Assembly (NCBI RefSeq): GCF_900109935.1
Contig: NZ_FOBV01000005.1
Span: 248,001-312,000, forward strand
Direction of reading: 5' to 3'
Source of the DNA: Chryseobacterium taichungense
GTDB taxonomy: Bacteria; Bacteroidota; Bacteroidia; Flavobacteriales; Weeksellaceae
Length of the DNA stretch: 64,000 nt
Below the pieces are notes generated by a model. The model was not told the origin of the DNA. It did not search any database and saw only the letters and a program-made list of their open reading frames with translations. Below are positions 54,016-63,247 of this stretch, in pieces. Within the stretch, counting starts at the first letter, position 1. Each line of letters starts with the position of its first letter. The translations under genes and the position numbers were made by a program.

Positions 54016-54465
54016 AAAAAGGAAAGAATTGGACAGTGTAATCTTTCAAAAAACTAGATTGCAGAACTGCTAATTTTCGTTTTAGGAGGCAGAAAGAGAA
54101 TTAACCAAAAATTTCCTTATGCTGTGGAAGTACAAATGTAAGAAAAACTTTTAAACCGGATTCTTGCATTTGTATTTTTTTATACACAATTTCACAATAA
54201 GTATTGGAAAATGTGTTATTTATAGCTGTAGAAAGCCAAGGCCAAAATGTTCGATGAAATATTTTGTAAAAGCATTTTGGATGATGACAAATTTTATTTC
54301 TATTATTTTTTTGGAGTCATTTCCCGCTTTCGCTACTCGCTTTTCCGGGTTTTGGTTTCTGCGGCGGCTTCGCCGCCGCAGAAACCAAAACCCGGAAAGA
54401 GCTCAGACATGCCGCTCAATCGGGACTAGGGTTTTTTGTCGTTCTCCGAAATGGAAGGAAAAGTA
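54016..54465. other. Intergenic gap, repeat-bearing
   Basis: About 450 bases. It contains the 27-bp perfect palindrome (54342-54398) within a larger block of CCCGCTTTCGCTACTCGC and GAGCTCAGACATGCCGCTC sequence, a common flavobacterial intergenic repeat type. No gene seen. Confidence 0.6.
54342..54398. repeat. Perfect 27-bp inverted repeat with TTC loop
   Basis: Left arm 54342-54368 and right arm 54372-54398 are exact complements, with core GCGGCGGC-TTC-GCCGCCGC. The high GC content contrasts with the neighbourhood. Likely a REP-type or MITE-derived palindrome rather than a terminator, since no T-run follows directly. Confidence 0.8.
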
Positions 54466-55401
54466 CTAATCAAATGTAATATTCACTGATTTTTCAATTC
54501 GATGATCGGTGTAAATGAAAAGCTCTTTATTTTTAGCCGTTAATTTATTCCAATAATGATTTCCGGCGAACCGGCTTTCCAGAACTTCTGCTTCAATACC
54601 GTTTTCCGAAACTTTTATTTCCTTGGGATAATATGAAAATTTCCGGATACCAAAATCCGCCATTTCAGTTTCGCTAAAAATATTTACTTCCCCAAAAAGT
54701 TTGGCTACATAAGAATTGTAAGGATTTCTGAATGTTTCCTCCGGCTTTTCATTCTGAATCAATCTCCCGTTCTGCAGCACGACGATCTGATCCAGCCACG
54801 GAATAATATCCTGAAGCTCATGAGTAGAAATGATTAGTGAAATATGCTGCTGCTTAACATATCTGAACAACTTCTCGCGCAGTTCAATTTTTCTTGGGAA
54901 ATCCAGGTTGCTGAATGGCTCATCGAGAATCAGGAGTTTTGGAAGCACGGAAAGTGCTCTGGCAATAGCAACCCTCTGCTGCTGGCCGCCACTCAGGTAT
55001 TTTGGCAGGACATTGGCAAATTCTTCCAGACCGACAACTTCCAATAATTCAGAAACAGTTTCTTTCTTCTTACTTAAATTAATATTGGAAATAAATTTAC
55101 CTACATTTTCAGCTACCGTTGCGTAAGGCATCAGATCAAAATTCTGAGCGACGAATTTCATTTTAGCTTCCCCGGGAACAAGATTTCCTTTCGGACCAAG
55201 CAATTTTTCGCCGTCAAAAATAATATCACCACTCTGCCAGTCGAGAAGCCCGTAAATAAGGCTTAACAAAGTCGACTTCCCGCAGCCGCTTTCTCCGGCA
55301 AGTGCAATAATCTTACCTTCTTCAAACCTTAGGTTAAGGTTCTCAAATAAAGGTTTTTCCCTGGAATATGAAAAGTATAAATTGTTTATTTCTAATAGCA
55401 T
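54466..55401 (-). CDS. ABC transporter ATP-binding protein
   Basis: 311 aa. Walker A LAGESGCGKSTLL, Q-loop VAQNFDLMPYATVAENV, signature YLSGGQQQRVAIARAL, Walker B LLILDEPFSNLD, H-loop STHEL. The C-terminal ~90 residues resemble the TOBE-like extension of spermidine/iron/molybdate-type importers (AEVLESRFAGNHYWNKLTAKNKELFIYTD). No permease or binding protein is adjacent, so the substrate is open. Confidence 0.93.
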   Translation of the reverse strand: MLLEINNLYFSYSREKPLFENLNLRFEEGKIIALAGESGCGKSTLLSLIYGLLDWQSGDIIFDGEKLLGPKGNLVPGEAKMKFVAQNFDLMPYATVAENVGKFISNINLSKKKETVSELLEVVGLEEFANVLPKYLSGGQQQRVAIARALSVLPKLLILDEPFSNLDFPRKIELREKLFRYVKQQHISLIISTHELQDIIPWLDQIVVLQNGRLIQNEKPEETFRNPYNSYVAKLFGEVNIFSETEMADFGIRKFSYYPKEIKVSENGIEAEVLESRFAGNHYWNKLTAKNKELFIYTDHRIEKSVNITFD

Positions 55402-55486
55402 ATTACAAATGTAATGAATTGAAATGTTTCTAGGAAAGAACCGTTTTTTTTATTATTTTAGCAGAAGTATTAAAAATTTAAAAATT

Positions 55487-56146
55487 ATGAAAAAAAGGCT
55501 ATTTTCGATAGTTTTTTCTATGTTTTTGGGGGCATTGGTCATGATTTCCTGTAAAAAGGAAAAGCCTGTTTCCGGCGGAAGTGACGAAGCCGTTATTTCT
55601 AAAGATGGCGCCCAATTTACAGTAGATACTTTAAACAGCAAGGTAGAGTGGAAGGGATATAAAATTTTTAAATCTGAAAATACCGGCCACTTCGGAACCA
55701 TTAAATTTGAAAGCGGCGACGTTACCGTGAAAGATTCCAGGTTGGAAAGCGGGAAATTTGTTGCAGATATGACTTCCCTTACTTCTGAAGATCTGAAAAA
55801 TGATGCTCCTCAGCTGGAAAAACTTAATAATCATCTGAAAAGTAATGATTTTTTTGAAGTTGAAAAATTCCCGACGGCATCTTTTGAGGTTACGAAGGTA
55901 ACTCCTTCTGCTGAAGGGGATTATAATACAATTCTGGATGGTAATTTGACGATAAAAGGAATTACAAAACCTGTGCAGTTCAAAGCTAATGTTTCTGTAA
56001 ATGATGGCGTGGTAAGCATTGCTACAGAGCCTAAAGATATCAGCAGGGAAGAATTCGGCGTTACATTCCAGAGCCCGGTCGAAAATGGAGTGATCAAGGA
56101 TGAAATAACACTCCAGATCAACGTTAAGGCTTTAGAGAAAAAATAA
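55487..56146 (+). CDS. YceI-family lipoprotein
   Basis: 219 aa from the ATG at 55487 (MKKRLFSIVFSMFLGALVMISC), with a lipobox ending in Cys. The mature part has the YceI signature: FTVDTLNSKVEWKGYKIFKSENTGHFGTIKF and FEVTKVTPSAEGDYNTILDGNLTIKGITKPVQF, ending with QSPVENGVIKDEITLQINVKA. YceI proteins bind isoprenoid or polyisoprenoid lipids. Followed by a terminator. Confidence 0.92.
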   Translation: MKKRLFSIVFSMFLGALVMISCKKEKPVSGGSDEAVISKDGAQFTVDTLNSKVEWKGYKIFKSENTGHFGTIKFESGDVTVKDSRLESGKFVADMTSLTSEDLKNDAPQLEKLNNHLKSNDFFEVEKFPTASFEVTKVTPSAEGDYNTILDGNLTIKGITKPVQFKANVSVNDGVVSIATEPKDISREEFGVTFQSPVENGVIKDEITLQINVKALEKK

Positions 56147-56178
56147 TTTTTTTATTTAAGTGAAATAAGTGATTGAAG

Positions 56179-56206
56179 TCTGCCTCCGCACGGGGCAGAT
56201 TTTTTT
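56179..56206 (+). terminator. Terminator of the YceI gene
   Basis: TCTGCCTC / GGGGCAGA (one G-U) with 5-nt loop, then a run of seven T. Confidence 0.8.
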
Positions 56207-56241
56207 AACAATTTAAGGAAAAATATTTCGCCGAAAAACCG

Positions 56242-56249
56242 TATTTTTG
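56242..56249 (+). promoter_or_regulatory. -7 element of pheS
   Basis: TATTTTTG followed by C, a TAnnTTTG match 26 bases before the ATG. Confidence 0.55.
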
Positions 56250-56274
56250 CAAAACATTTTGAAAGGGTAAAACA

Positions 56275-57285
56275 ATGATAGAAAAGATAGAAGAGTTACT
56301 GGTTGAGGTAAACAGCTTCAATGCCACATCAAAAGAGGAGATTGAAAACTTCCGTATCAAGTATAATGGAAAAAAAGGAATTCTGAATGATTTTTTTGAA
56401 AAGTTTAAAGAAGTTCCTAACGACCAGAAGAAAGATTTCGGACAGAAGATCAATACTCTAAAGCAGGCAGTTAACGTAAAACTGGAGGATTTGAAAAATG
56501 CTTCAGCATCTTCTGTTATAGTGGAAAAAGAAGATCTTACAAGGCCTGCATTTCCTCTGGAACTGGGGTCAAGACATCCTATCAATCTGGTAAAAAACAG
56601 AATCATCGAGATTTTTAAATCTATTGGTTTTGCGGTGGCAGACGGACCTGAAATCGAGGACGACTGGCACAACTTCACTGCATTGAATCTTCCTGAATAC
56701 CACCCGGCAAGAGACATGCAGGATACCTTTTTCATTGAGCAGAATCCTGATATTTTGTTGAGAACACACACCTCTTCGGTACAAATCCGTTACATGGAGG
56801 AAAATCAACCACCTATCAGAATCCTTTCTCCCGGAAGAGTTTTTAGAAATGAGGCTGTATCTTCACGTTCACACTGTATTTTCCACCAGATAGAAGGTTT
56901 GTATATTGATGAAAATGTAAGTTTTGCAGATCTTAAACAGACCATTCAGTTTTTCACTACGGAACTTTTCGGAAAGTCTAAAATCAGATTAAGACCTTCT
57001 TATTTCCCGTTCACTGAACCAAGTGCAGAAATTGATGTCTATTGGGGTTTAAATTCCGAAACGGATTACAGAATCACGAAAGGTACCGGATGGCTTGAAA
57101 TTATGGGCTGTGGAATGGTTGATCCGGCGGTTCTTAAAAATGTAAATATTGATGCTGAAAAATATTCAGGGTATGCTTTCGGGATGGGAATTGAAAGAAT
57201 CGTAATGCTTCTTTATCAGATGAGTGATATCAGAATGTTTTTTGAAAATGATATCAGAACGCTTGAGCAATTCAAAAGTCTATAA
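56275..57285 (+). CDS. pheS: Phenylalanyl-tRNA synthetase alpha subunit
   Basis: 336 aa class II synthetase. N-terminal coiled coil (about 1-85), then core motifs: [22 protein letters not shown], motif 2 [27 protein letters not shown], and motif 3 [41 protein letters not shown] is also typical. Charges tRNA-Phe together with PheT, which is not in the window. Monocistronic by its own promoter and terminator. Confidence 0.97.
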   Translation: MIEKIEELLVEVNSFNATSKEEIENFRIKYNGKKGILNDFFEKFKEVPNDQKKDFGQKINTLKQAVNVKLEDLKNASASSVIVEKEDLTRPAFPLELGSRHPINLVKNRIIEIFKSIGFAVADGPEIEDDWHNFTALNLPEYHPARDMQDTFFIEQNPDILLRTHTSSVQIRYMEENQPPIRILSPGRVFRNEAVSSRSHCIFHQIEGLYIDENVSFADLKQTIQFFTTELFGKSKIRLRPSYFPFTEPSAEIDVYWGLNSETDYRITKGTGWLEIMGCGMVDPAVLKNVNIDAEKYSGYAFGMGIERIVMLLYQMSDIRMFFENDIRTLEQFKSL

Positions 57286-57315
57286 TTATTTAATATATTA
57301 AACAAAATTTGAAAA

Positions 57316-57346
57316 ATCCTGTAAATTATTTTACAGGATTTTTTAT
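57316..57346 (+). terminator. Terminator of pheS
   Basis: AATCCTGTAAA / TTTACAGGATT stem followed by TTTTTT, 30 bases after the stop. Confidence 0.85.
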
Positions 57347-57371
57347 TAATTTTACATTCTAATTTACACTA

Positions 57372-59093
57372 ATGTTTGAAAAATTAAGTTTTAGGTCGAG
57401 GAGAATTGTTCATTATTCATTAATTGTATGCATTTTACTGATACAATTTCTGATTGCAGGATTTTTTTACAACGAGTTCGTTACCAAGAAAAATTTAAAG
57501 TTTATTGAAGGACAGCTGAAAGAAATTCATTCATTGGAAAATCTTACAAATGAATCTAAAAAACGTCTGATAAATGCACAGGTTGATTTTAGGAAATATC
57601 TTTTAAATCATGATAAAAGATATCTAAAATCATACTTTGAATCTTTAAGTGAACTTGATAAGAATCTCATTCGTATAGGAAAATATGAAAATAAATATCC
57701 GAAATTAAAACAGGTTGAAATTTTAGAGAATGATAATCCGAAAGAAGTAAGAAAGTTGAAATCTCTTATTGATTCTACCTATGAATATTCTACAAAAACG
57801 AATTTGACAACTAAAAACGATTTTCCTAAACTCAAAAAATACAATCTGGATTATAATTTCAATAAGTTTGATATTGAAACTAAAACATTCACTGATACGA
57901 TAAAGAAGAAAGGGCTTTTCGGACGTCTGGGTGATGCTATATCCGGAAGAGAAAATGTACGTAAGGAAAGCACGATCGTTACTGTAAAACAGGGAAAAAT
58001 TCCTGATACAGCTTTTATAAAAGCAGAGTTTGACAGTATCTTGAATGTTGTTAATAATCATTATATCGGACAAATAAAGAAAATACAGGTTAATGTTACT
58101 CAAAGACAGAATGACAAAACTTCATTCTACAAGATTTTCAGTAATCTGTTGATGTACGGAAACAGTGTTTTGAATATTTATGAATATGCAATCAAAGAAT
58201 CGCGATCCGATCTTGAAAAAGAGTATTACAAGCAAAATTCAATCAACAACAGAATTAGGATGAATCTTATTTTTTGGGCAATGATCCTTATGCTTATTAT
58301 ATCCATATTAATCATGATGCTCACAAGAATAGCTTTTTTATATGAAAAGAAACTGAAAACGGCCAATACTCAGATTATTGCCAACCTGGAATTTAAAAAC
58401 AGGATTTTAGGTATGTTAAGCCATGAAATGAGATCTCCATTAAAAATTATGGGTATACTTATTAATAGAATCAAGGAAAAAACTAATGATGACGAAATAA
58501 AAGAATATCTGAAATCATTTGATTTTACAAGTAACGCTTTACTGATACAGTCTAATCAAATATTAGAATATGCCAAAAATCAAAAAGTTAAAAATAAATT
58601 AATTCCTGTCAGTTTTAATCTTAATAATCAGATTAATTCCATACTGAATTCTATTGAAACTTATATAAAAACAAGAAATAATAAATTGATTGTTGACATT
58701 GAAATAGATTCAGATTTGATAGTTTTTTCGGATAATGCAAAAATCAATCAGATTTTTATGAATATTTTGGGGAATGCTAATAAATTCACGGAAAATGGAC
58801 AAATAACAGTCAAAATCAAAACAGAAAAAAAAGATTCCGAAACAATTACGTTAATTACTGAGATCGATGATACTGGGGTTGGTATCAAAGAATCAGATCT
58901 TAAAAAGATTTTTGAGCCTTATTATCAGGGTGTTTTATCAGAAGATGTAGAAAATATTGGTGCAGGGTTGGGCCTTAGTTTATGTAAAGAGCTGATAGCG
59001 TTATATGACGGAGAAATATCTGTACAGAGCGAGATAAGAAAAGGAACAACAGTTAATTTTTATCTTAACTTAAAAATTAATAATGAAGTATAA
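57372..59093 (+). CDS. Membrane sensor histidine kinase
   Basis: 573 aa. Transmembrane helices at about 14-33 and 300-322 flank a long extracytoplasmic sensor region with no known domain. HisKA at about 340-405 with the phospho-acceptor His351 in GMLSHEMRSPLK; HATPase at about 430-570 with N box (NANKF), GVGIKESDLKKIFEP and GAGLGLSLCKEL. Couples to the LuxR response regulator, whose gene overlaps by 11 bases. Signal unknown. Confidence 0.92.
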   Translation: MFEKLSFRSRRIVHYSLIVCILLIQFLIAGFFYNEFVTKKNLKFIEGQLKEIHSLENLTNESKKRLINAQVDFRKYLLNHDKRYLKSYFESLSELDKNLIRIGKYENKYPKLKQVEILENDNPKEVRKLKSLIDSTYEYSTKTNLTTKNDFPKLKKYNLDYNFNKFDIETKTFTDTIKKKGLFGRLGDAISGRENVRKESTIVTVKQGKIPDTAFIKAEFDSILNVVNNHYIGQIKKIQVNVTQRQNDKTSFYKIFSNLLMYGNSVLNIYEYAIKESRSDLEKEYYKQNSINNRIRMNLIFWAMILMLIISILIMMLTRIAFLYEKKLKTANTQIIANLEFKNRILGMLSHEMRSPLKIMGILINRIKEKTNDDEIKEYLKSFDFTSNALLIQSNQILEYAKNQKVKNKLIPVSFNLNNQINSILNSIETYIKTRNNKLIVDIEIDSDLIVFSDNAKINQIFMNILGNANKFTENGQITVKIKTEKKDSETITLITEIDDTGVGIKESDLKKIFEPYYQGVLSEDVENIGAGLGLSLCKELIALYDGEISVQSEIRKGTTVNFYLNLKINNEV

Positions 59094-59736
59094 AGACGAC
59101 GAGCAGTTTTATTTTTTATTGGCAGATGATCATAGCCTTATCCGTCAGGGAATGATTTTTATCTTGGATGATATGGGAATTAATTATCAAGCTTTTCATG
59201 CATCAAATTTTCAGCAGATCATGGAATGTATAAATTCCCATCCTATAGATATTGCCATTGTAGATGCTTATTTTCCCGATGGAAGCAGCCTGCAGCTTAT
59301 ACCTGATATCAAAAATTGCCAGCCAGAAATTAAAATTCTTATTTTTTCCGGAATTGATGAAAATATACATTCTTTAAAGTTCCTGAATGCAGGAGCTGAC
59401 GGTTTCTTAAGCAAACTTAATGAAGAAGAAGAGATACAAAAAGCGCTCTATTCCATTATAAAAGAAGGAGAATATACTTCTTCAGTAACCAAAAGTTTAT
59501 TAATGAATTCTTTGAAAAACAGAGATCTCCTTAATCCATTGTTTTCTTTGACAGAAAGGGAACTTGAGATTGCCCAAATGTATGCTGAAGGTTATGGAAA
59601 TCTGGAAATTGCCAATGTTTTAAATGTTAAGCAAAACACAATCAGCACCATAAAAAAAAGAGTATTTAAAAAGCTGAAAATTGATAATTTATTAGAATTG
59701 GTTGAATTACTTAAAAATAATTCGCAATTCTTGTAG
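59083..59736 (+). CDS. LuxR-family response regulator
   Basis: 217 aa. REC domain with acidic pocket DD15-16, phospho-acceptor Asp61 (IVDAYFPDG) and Lys near 108 (LSKL). C-terminal LuxR HTH from about 150: LTERELEIAQMYAEGYGNLEIANVLNVKQNTISTIKKRVFKKL. The stop TAG lies inside a 20-nt palindrome (59731-59750), which could be an operator. Confidence 0.93.
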   Translation: MKYKDDEQFYFLLADDHSLIRQGMIFILDDMGINYQAFHASNFQQIMECINSHPIDIAIVDAYFPDGSSLQLIPDIKNCQPEIKILIFSGIDENIHSLKFLNAGADGFLSKLNEEEEIQKALYSIIKEGEYTSSVTKSLLMNSLKNRDLLNPLFSLTERELEIAQMYAEGYGNLEIANVLNVKQNTISTIKKRVFKKLKIDNLLELVELLKNNSQFL

Positions 59737-59750
59737 ATAAATATCTACAA
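59731..59750. repeat. 20-nt palindrome at the regulator stop codon
   Basis: TTGTAGATA-AA-TATCTACAA. A related half-site, GATATATATCTACAA, follows at 59758-59772. Could be a binding site controlling the downstream RNA, or a weak terminator. Confidence 0.55.
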
Positions 59751-59777
59751 CTTTGTCGATATATATCTACAATATTC

Positions 59778-59811
59778 TTGATGATTTTATATCCATAGAA
59801 TAATATCTTTG
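59778..59811 (+). promoter_or_regulatory. Promoter of the candidate RNA
   Basis: TTG (59778-59780) and TATCTTTG (59804-59811) with 23 bases between, a Bacteroidota-type promoter (TAnnTTTG exact). Confidence 0.55.
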
Positions 59812-59873
59812 TATCATAATAATTAGTTATTATAGCCCCGATTAAAAAACGATCTTTGATTCTAAGAACACAA

Positions 59874-59933
59874 ATGATGAATAAAAAAAGAGTCAAAGAT
59901 CAAAAAAAACGCAATCGACGATATTATAAGTAA
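59874..59933 (+). CDS. Possible 19-residue basic peptide in the structured RNA
   Basis: ATG ATG ... TAA, 19 codons: MMNKKRVKDQKKRNRRYYK. It is extremely Lys/Arg-rich (9 of 19). Starts in the hairpin loop described above. No ribosome-binding site visible. Too short to judge by coding pattern; may be incidental. Confidence 0.25.
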   Translation: MMNKKRVKDQKKRNRRYYK

Positions 59934-59989
59934 GGGGGCATACTGGGGAAGCAGAATCTACTTACAAAAGATCTGAGATTGCAAAATTA

Positions 59990-60019
59990 AACCTCCGAAA
60001 ATTTTTCGGAGGTTTTTTG
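59990..60019 (+). terminator. Terminator of the candidate RNA
   Basis: AACCTCCGAAAA / TTTTCGGAGGTT with a 1-nt centre, then TTTT. Strong rho-independent form. Confidence 0.9.
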
Positions 60020-60141
60020 TTTTTAATTACTGACCTAGAAACAAAACGTAATTAAAAACGATGATATAAATTTATAACGGTTCTCTTTCAGCATTTATGT
60101 AAAAGACAATTAAAGTTATCCTTTCATTACATAAAAAGCAA

Positions 60142-60165
60142 AAAGTCTGTAAACCTACAGACTTT
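60142..60165 (-). terminator. Terminator of the DUF3108 gene
   Basis: AAAGTCTGTA / TACAGACTTT with loop AACC; T-rich on the minus strand afterwards. Confidence 0.85.
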
Positions 60166-60181
60166 CTATTATTAATAACAT

Positions 60182-60952
60182 TTATTTTGAAAATTTCAAA
60201 GGATATTTCACATTTTGATATCCATCGATACTGGCTTTTAATGATCCTACTGCCAGTTCTGCTTTCAAAAGCATCGGCACATGATTGGCATCATTGGATA
60301 CCCACATCGTAACGCCTTCCTTTTCTTTAAAAACTCTTCCGCTTTTTACAGATGGAATTATTTTAAGGCAATTTATTGTGCCAAATTTTGTCTTGAGATT
60401 TTCCGTTCCGGTGACTTTAAGCTGAAAAGGAAACATTTCGTCATCAATCCAGACATTCATATTGATCACAGTCCCTATCCGCAGCTCTGCCGGACTTTTA
60501 CTTCTTAAATAATAAAAGCACGAAAGCATATCCTGTACACCTTTTACTGATTTTATTGTCTTGGATCCATTAGCAGGAGTTTTTTTATCTGTCAGAACTA
60601 ATGTATTATTGTCGTGATTAAAGACTGTTTCAAGATGCTGTCGATAACTTCCTTCTTTTACATTCCTTACATAAAAGCTGGGAAGCTCAGTATTCATATT
60701 GATATAGCTTTCATAAAGATCATCAACTTTAAAAAATGCTCTTACAGCCCCTGTAGTTTGTCCGGTTCCTTTTACATATAAATGAGGAACGCCTTTGTAC
60801 GTTGTTTTTTTTGCTGTTAAATTGGCTGTCCCGGCATTAAGAAACCCATAATGAATTCTTAATGTAATAGACTCACCATCTGAAATATTGGTAATCTGAC
60901 TGAAACTTAACGTAAACAGAAACAGCAGAAATGAACTTAAAAATTTCTTCAT
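60182..60952 (-). CDS. DUF3108 family secreted protein
   Basis: 256 aa from the ATG at 60952 (MKKFLSSFLLFLFTLSFSQ), signal peptide with SFSQ end. The mature part shows DUF3108 features: SITLRIHYGFLNAGTANL, VKGTGQTTGAVRAFFKVDDLYESYIN, DMLSCFYYLRS, INMNVWIDDEMFPFQLKVTGTE and CLKIIPSVKSGRVFKEKEGVTMWVSND. Function unknown; the family is predicted periplasmic. Confidence 0.85.
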   Translation of the reverse strand: MKKFLSSFLLFLFTLSFSQITNISDGESITLRIHYGFLNAGTANLTAKKTTYKGVPHLYVKGTGQTTGAVRAFFKVDDLYESYINMNTELPSFYVRNVKEGSYRQHLETVFNHDNNTLVLTDKKTPANGSKTIKSVKGVQDMLSCFYYLRSKSPAELRIGTVINMNVWIDDEMFPFQLKVTGTENLKTKFGTINCLKIIPSVKSGRVFKEKEGVTMWVSNDANHVPMLLKAELAVGSLKASIDGYQNVKYPLKFSK

Positions 60953-61067
60953 AATCAAAATTTTACAAAAACGTTGCCAAATATAATAACTTCAATTTTT
61001 TGGGGATATTTGATAAATCTCAGTTTTTTATTTAGACTGAATTAAATATGCTTCGCATTAAAATTAG

Positions 61068-61075
61068 TAAATTTG
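61068..61075 (+). promoter_or_regulatory. -7 element of the ferredoxin reductase gene
   Basis: TAAATTTG followed by C, TAnnTTTG match, 33 bases before the ATG. Confidence 0.55.
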
Positions 61076-61108
61076 CAGCCACAAGTATAATTAAATTATC
61101 TTATTATT

Positions 61109-62164
61109 ATGATAACGACCGATATATTGATCATAGGAGCCGGGCCAACCGGGCTTTTTGCTGTATTTGAAGCAGGTTTATTAAAAATGAAGTGTCATAT
61201 TATTGATGCACTTCCTCAACCGGGAGGACAATTGGCTGAGCTTTATCCTAAAAAACCTATTTTCGATATTCCGGGTTATCCGTCTGTAAATGCCGGAGAG
61301 CTTATCGATAACCTTATGGAGCAGATCAAACAGTTTCAGCCTGGCTTTACGTTGGGAGAAACCGCCGTTTCATACACCAAAGTTGATGACGAATGGTTTG
61401 AGGTAATTACCAATAAAGGAACTGTTCACAGAGCCAAAGCCATCGCAATTGCGGGAGGTCTTGGAACTTTTGAGCCAAGAAAACCTACCATTGAAAACGT
61501 TGCTGATTATGAAGAAAAAGGTCTTGAGTATTTTGTAAAAGAGCCTGAGCATTTCAGAAATAAAAAAGTGATCATAGCTGGGGGTGGAGATTCTGCGCTG
61601 GACTGGAGTATTTTTCTTTCTAATGTCGCAAGTGAGGTAACGTTGATCCACAGAAGAAATGAATTCCGTGGCGCTTTGGATTCTGTAGAGAAAGTTCAGG
61701 ATCTTAAAAACGAAGGGAAAATTAAACTAATTACCCCTGCTGAAGTTACCGCTATCAAAGGTGACGGAAAGGTGGAGGCCATTACAGTAGCTGTAGACGG
61801 TGAAGATCCTTATGATATTGAAACAGATTATTTTATTCCTTTATTCGGATTGACGCCAAAACTGGGAGAAATTGGAAACTGGGGACTGAATATCGAGAAA
61901 AATGCAATTGTGGTAAACAACGCGCTGGATTATCAGACCAATATCGAAGGAATTTACGCCATCGGAGATATCAATACATATCCTGGAAAACTTAAGCTTA
62001 TCCTTTGTGGATTCCACGAAGCAACGCTTATGTGTCAAAGCGTTTACAACCGATTGAATCCTGGAAAAAAATATGTCTTAAAATACACAACAGTAAGTGG
62101 AGTAGACGGATTCGACGGAAGCAGAAAAGAAGCTGAGAAAGCGGTTGTGAAAAAAATTGATTAA
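61109..62164 (+). CDS. Ferredoxin-NADP reductase (thioredoxin-reductase-like)
   Basis: 351 aa. FAD-binding IIGAGPTGLFAVFEAGLL at residues about 7-24, PGGQLAELYPKK, NAD(P)-binding IIAGGGDSALDWSIFL at about 155-170 and IYAIGDINTYPGKLKLILCGFHEA near the C-terminus. No CxxC disulphide motif of thioredoxin reductase, so it fits the FNR type of Bacteroidota/Bacilli. The 2Fe-2S ferredoxin gene follows 73 bases later and is the likely partner. Confidence 0.92.
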   Translation: MITTDILIIGAGPTGLFAVFEAGLLKMKCHIIDALPQPGGQLAELYPKKPIFDIPGYPSVNAGELIDNLMEQIKQFQPGFTLGETAVSYTKVDDEWFEVITNKGTVHRAKAIAIAGGLGTFEPRKPTIENVADYEEKGLEYFVKEPEHFRNKKVIIAGGGDSALDWSIFLSNVASEVTLIHRRNEFRGALDSVEKVQDLKNEGKIKLITPAEVTAIKGDGKVEAITVAVDGEDPYDIETDYFIPLFGLTPKLGEIGNWGLNIEKNAIVVNNALDYQTNIEGIYAIGDINTYPGKLKLILCGFHEATLMCQSVYNRLNPGKKYVLKYTTVSGVDGFDGSRKEAEKAVVKKID

Positions 62165-62237
62165 ATTTGCTGACGTTTCAAATTGCAGGCAAGCAATAAC
62201 TGACTTTTCATATCATATAATAATCAACCATCAGCAA

Positions 62238-62567
62238 ATGAGCGATATAAATATAAAAATCACCGACAGAGAAGGTGTAACCCATGATGTTGTAGCACCA
62301 ACGGATATGTCTATGAACTTAATGGAAATCATTAGATCATATGAGCTGGCAGAGGAAGGTACAATCGGGGTTTGTGGAGGAATGGCAATGTGCGCTTCCT
62401 GTCAGGTTTACGTGGTTAATGATCCCGGACTTGAAGAAATGGGTGCTGAAGAAGATGCGATGCTTGGAGAAGCTTTCCATGTACAGGATAACAGCAGATT
62501 GGGATGCCAGTTGCATATCGTCCCTGAAATGGAAGGACTTGAAGTGGAAATTGCTCCTTATCCTTAG
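62238..62567 (+). CDS. 2Fe-2S adrenodoxin-type ferredoxin
   Basis: 109 aa from the ATG at 62238 (MSDINIKITDREGVTHD); an in-frame start at 62157 would add 27 residues with no family match. Cluster Cys in CGGMAMCASC (C-x5-C-x2-C) and SRLGCQLH, typical of Isc/adrenodoxin ferredoxins. Likely electron partner of the reductase upstream. Confidence 0.93.
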   Translation: MSDINIKITDREGVTHDVVAPTDMSMNLMEIIRSYELAEEGTIGVCGGMAMCASCQVYVVNDPGLEEMGAEEDAMLGEAFHVQDNSRLGCQLHIVPEMEGLEVEIAPYP

Positions 62568-62594
62568 AGAAAATTTTAATTATAATAAAACAAA

Positions 62595-62626
62595 ACACCC
62601 GAAGACTTCCTTTGGGTGTTTTTTAT
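62595..62626 (+). terminator. Terminator of the ferredoxin gene
   Basis: ACACCCGAAG / CTTTGGGTGT (one G-U) and a run of six T. Confidence 0.85.
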
Positions 62627-62652
62627 TTAAAGAATTTATATCTATAATCAAT

Positions 62653-63234
62653 CTATGTCTTATCCTTCGAAATCCATTTCCCAACCGTCGGAGCTTCATA
62701 ATTTTTCATCATCTCCAGAAGATCATCAATATCATTACTTATCAACAACATATCACGGTTAATCTGTTTTAAAAAGCCTTTGTCAACCATTGTTTGAACC
62801 AGTTTAATCAAATCATCATAAAATCCGTCAATATTCAGAATGCCAATCGGTTTTTGATGAAGTCCGAGTTGAGCCCATGTGATCATTTCGAAGAATTCTT
62901 CCAGTGTTCCATAACCTCCCGGAAGTACGATGACACCATCGCAGAGCTCATTCATTTTGGTTTTTCTTTCATGCATGGTTTCCACCAGAATTAATTCAGT
63001 CAGTTGCTTATGGGCAATCTCTTTTGACTGTAAAAAGTAGGGAAGGACACCAATTACTTTTCCACCTGCATGTAAGGCTCCATCTGCTACAGCTCCCATT
63101 AAACCAACATCTGCGCCGCCATAAATCAATTGTATATTATTTTTTGCCAATGTTTGACCAAGCAGTATTGCCTGTTCTTTATAAATGTCTTCCGAACCGA
63201 AACTCGATCCGCAGAATACGGTAATACTTTTCAC
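62653..63234 (-). CDS. LOG-family (TIGR00730) cytokinin-type nucleotide phosphoribohydrolase
   Basis: 193 aa from a GTG start at 63234 (VKSITVFCGSSFG), which fits the family start; the ATG at 63315 would overlap the toxin gene by 68 bases. Contains GGADVGLMGAVADGAL and PGGYGTLEEFFEMITWAQLGLH, the PGGxGTxxE catalytic motif. Cleaves nucleoside 5'-monophosphates at the N-glycosidic bond in plant-type LOG proteins; in bacteria the physiological substrate is often unclear. Confidence 0.88.
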   Translation of the reverse strand: MKSITVFCGSSFGSEDIYKEQAILLGQTLAKNNIQLIYGGADVGLMGAVADGALHAGGKVIGVLPYFLQSKEIAHKQLTELILVETMHERKTKMNELCDGVIVLPGGYGTLEEFFEMITWAQLGLHQKPIGILNIDGFYDDLIKLVQTMVDKGFLKQINRDMLLISNDIDDLLEMMKNYEAPTVGKWISKDKT

Positions 63235-63247
63235 GATTAAATTAGAA

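Larger units (their letters stand above)
59818..60019 (+). ncRNA. Candidate structured RNA of about 200 nt after the two-component genes
   Basis: Bounded by the promoter above and a strong terminator (59990-60014 plus T-run). A 13-bp stem, GATCTTTGATTCT (59851-59863) with AGAGTCAAAGATC (59889-59901), one G-U, encloses a 25-nt loop that holds two tandem ATG codons (59874-59879). Further complementarity: GCAATC (59911) with GATTGC (59977). Could be a small RNA, a leader peptide mRNA or both. No known RNA family recognised. Ends are approximate. Confidence 0.45.
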
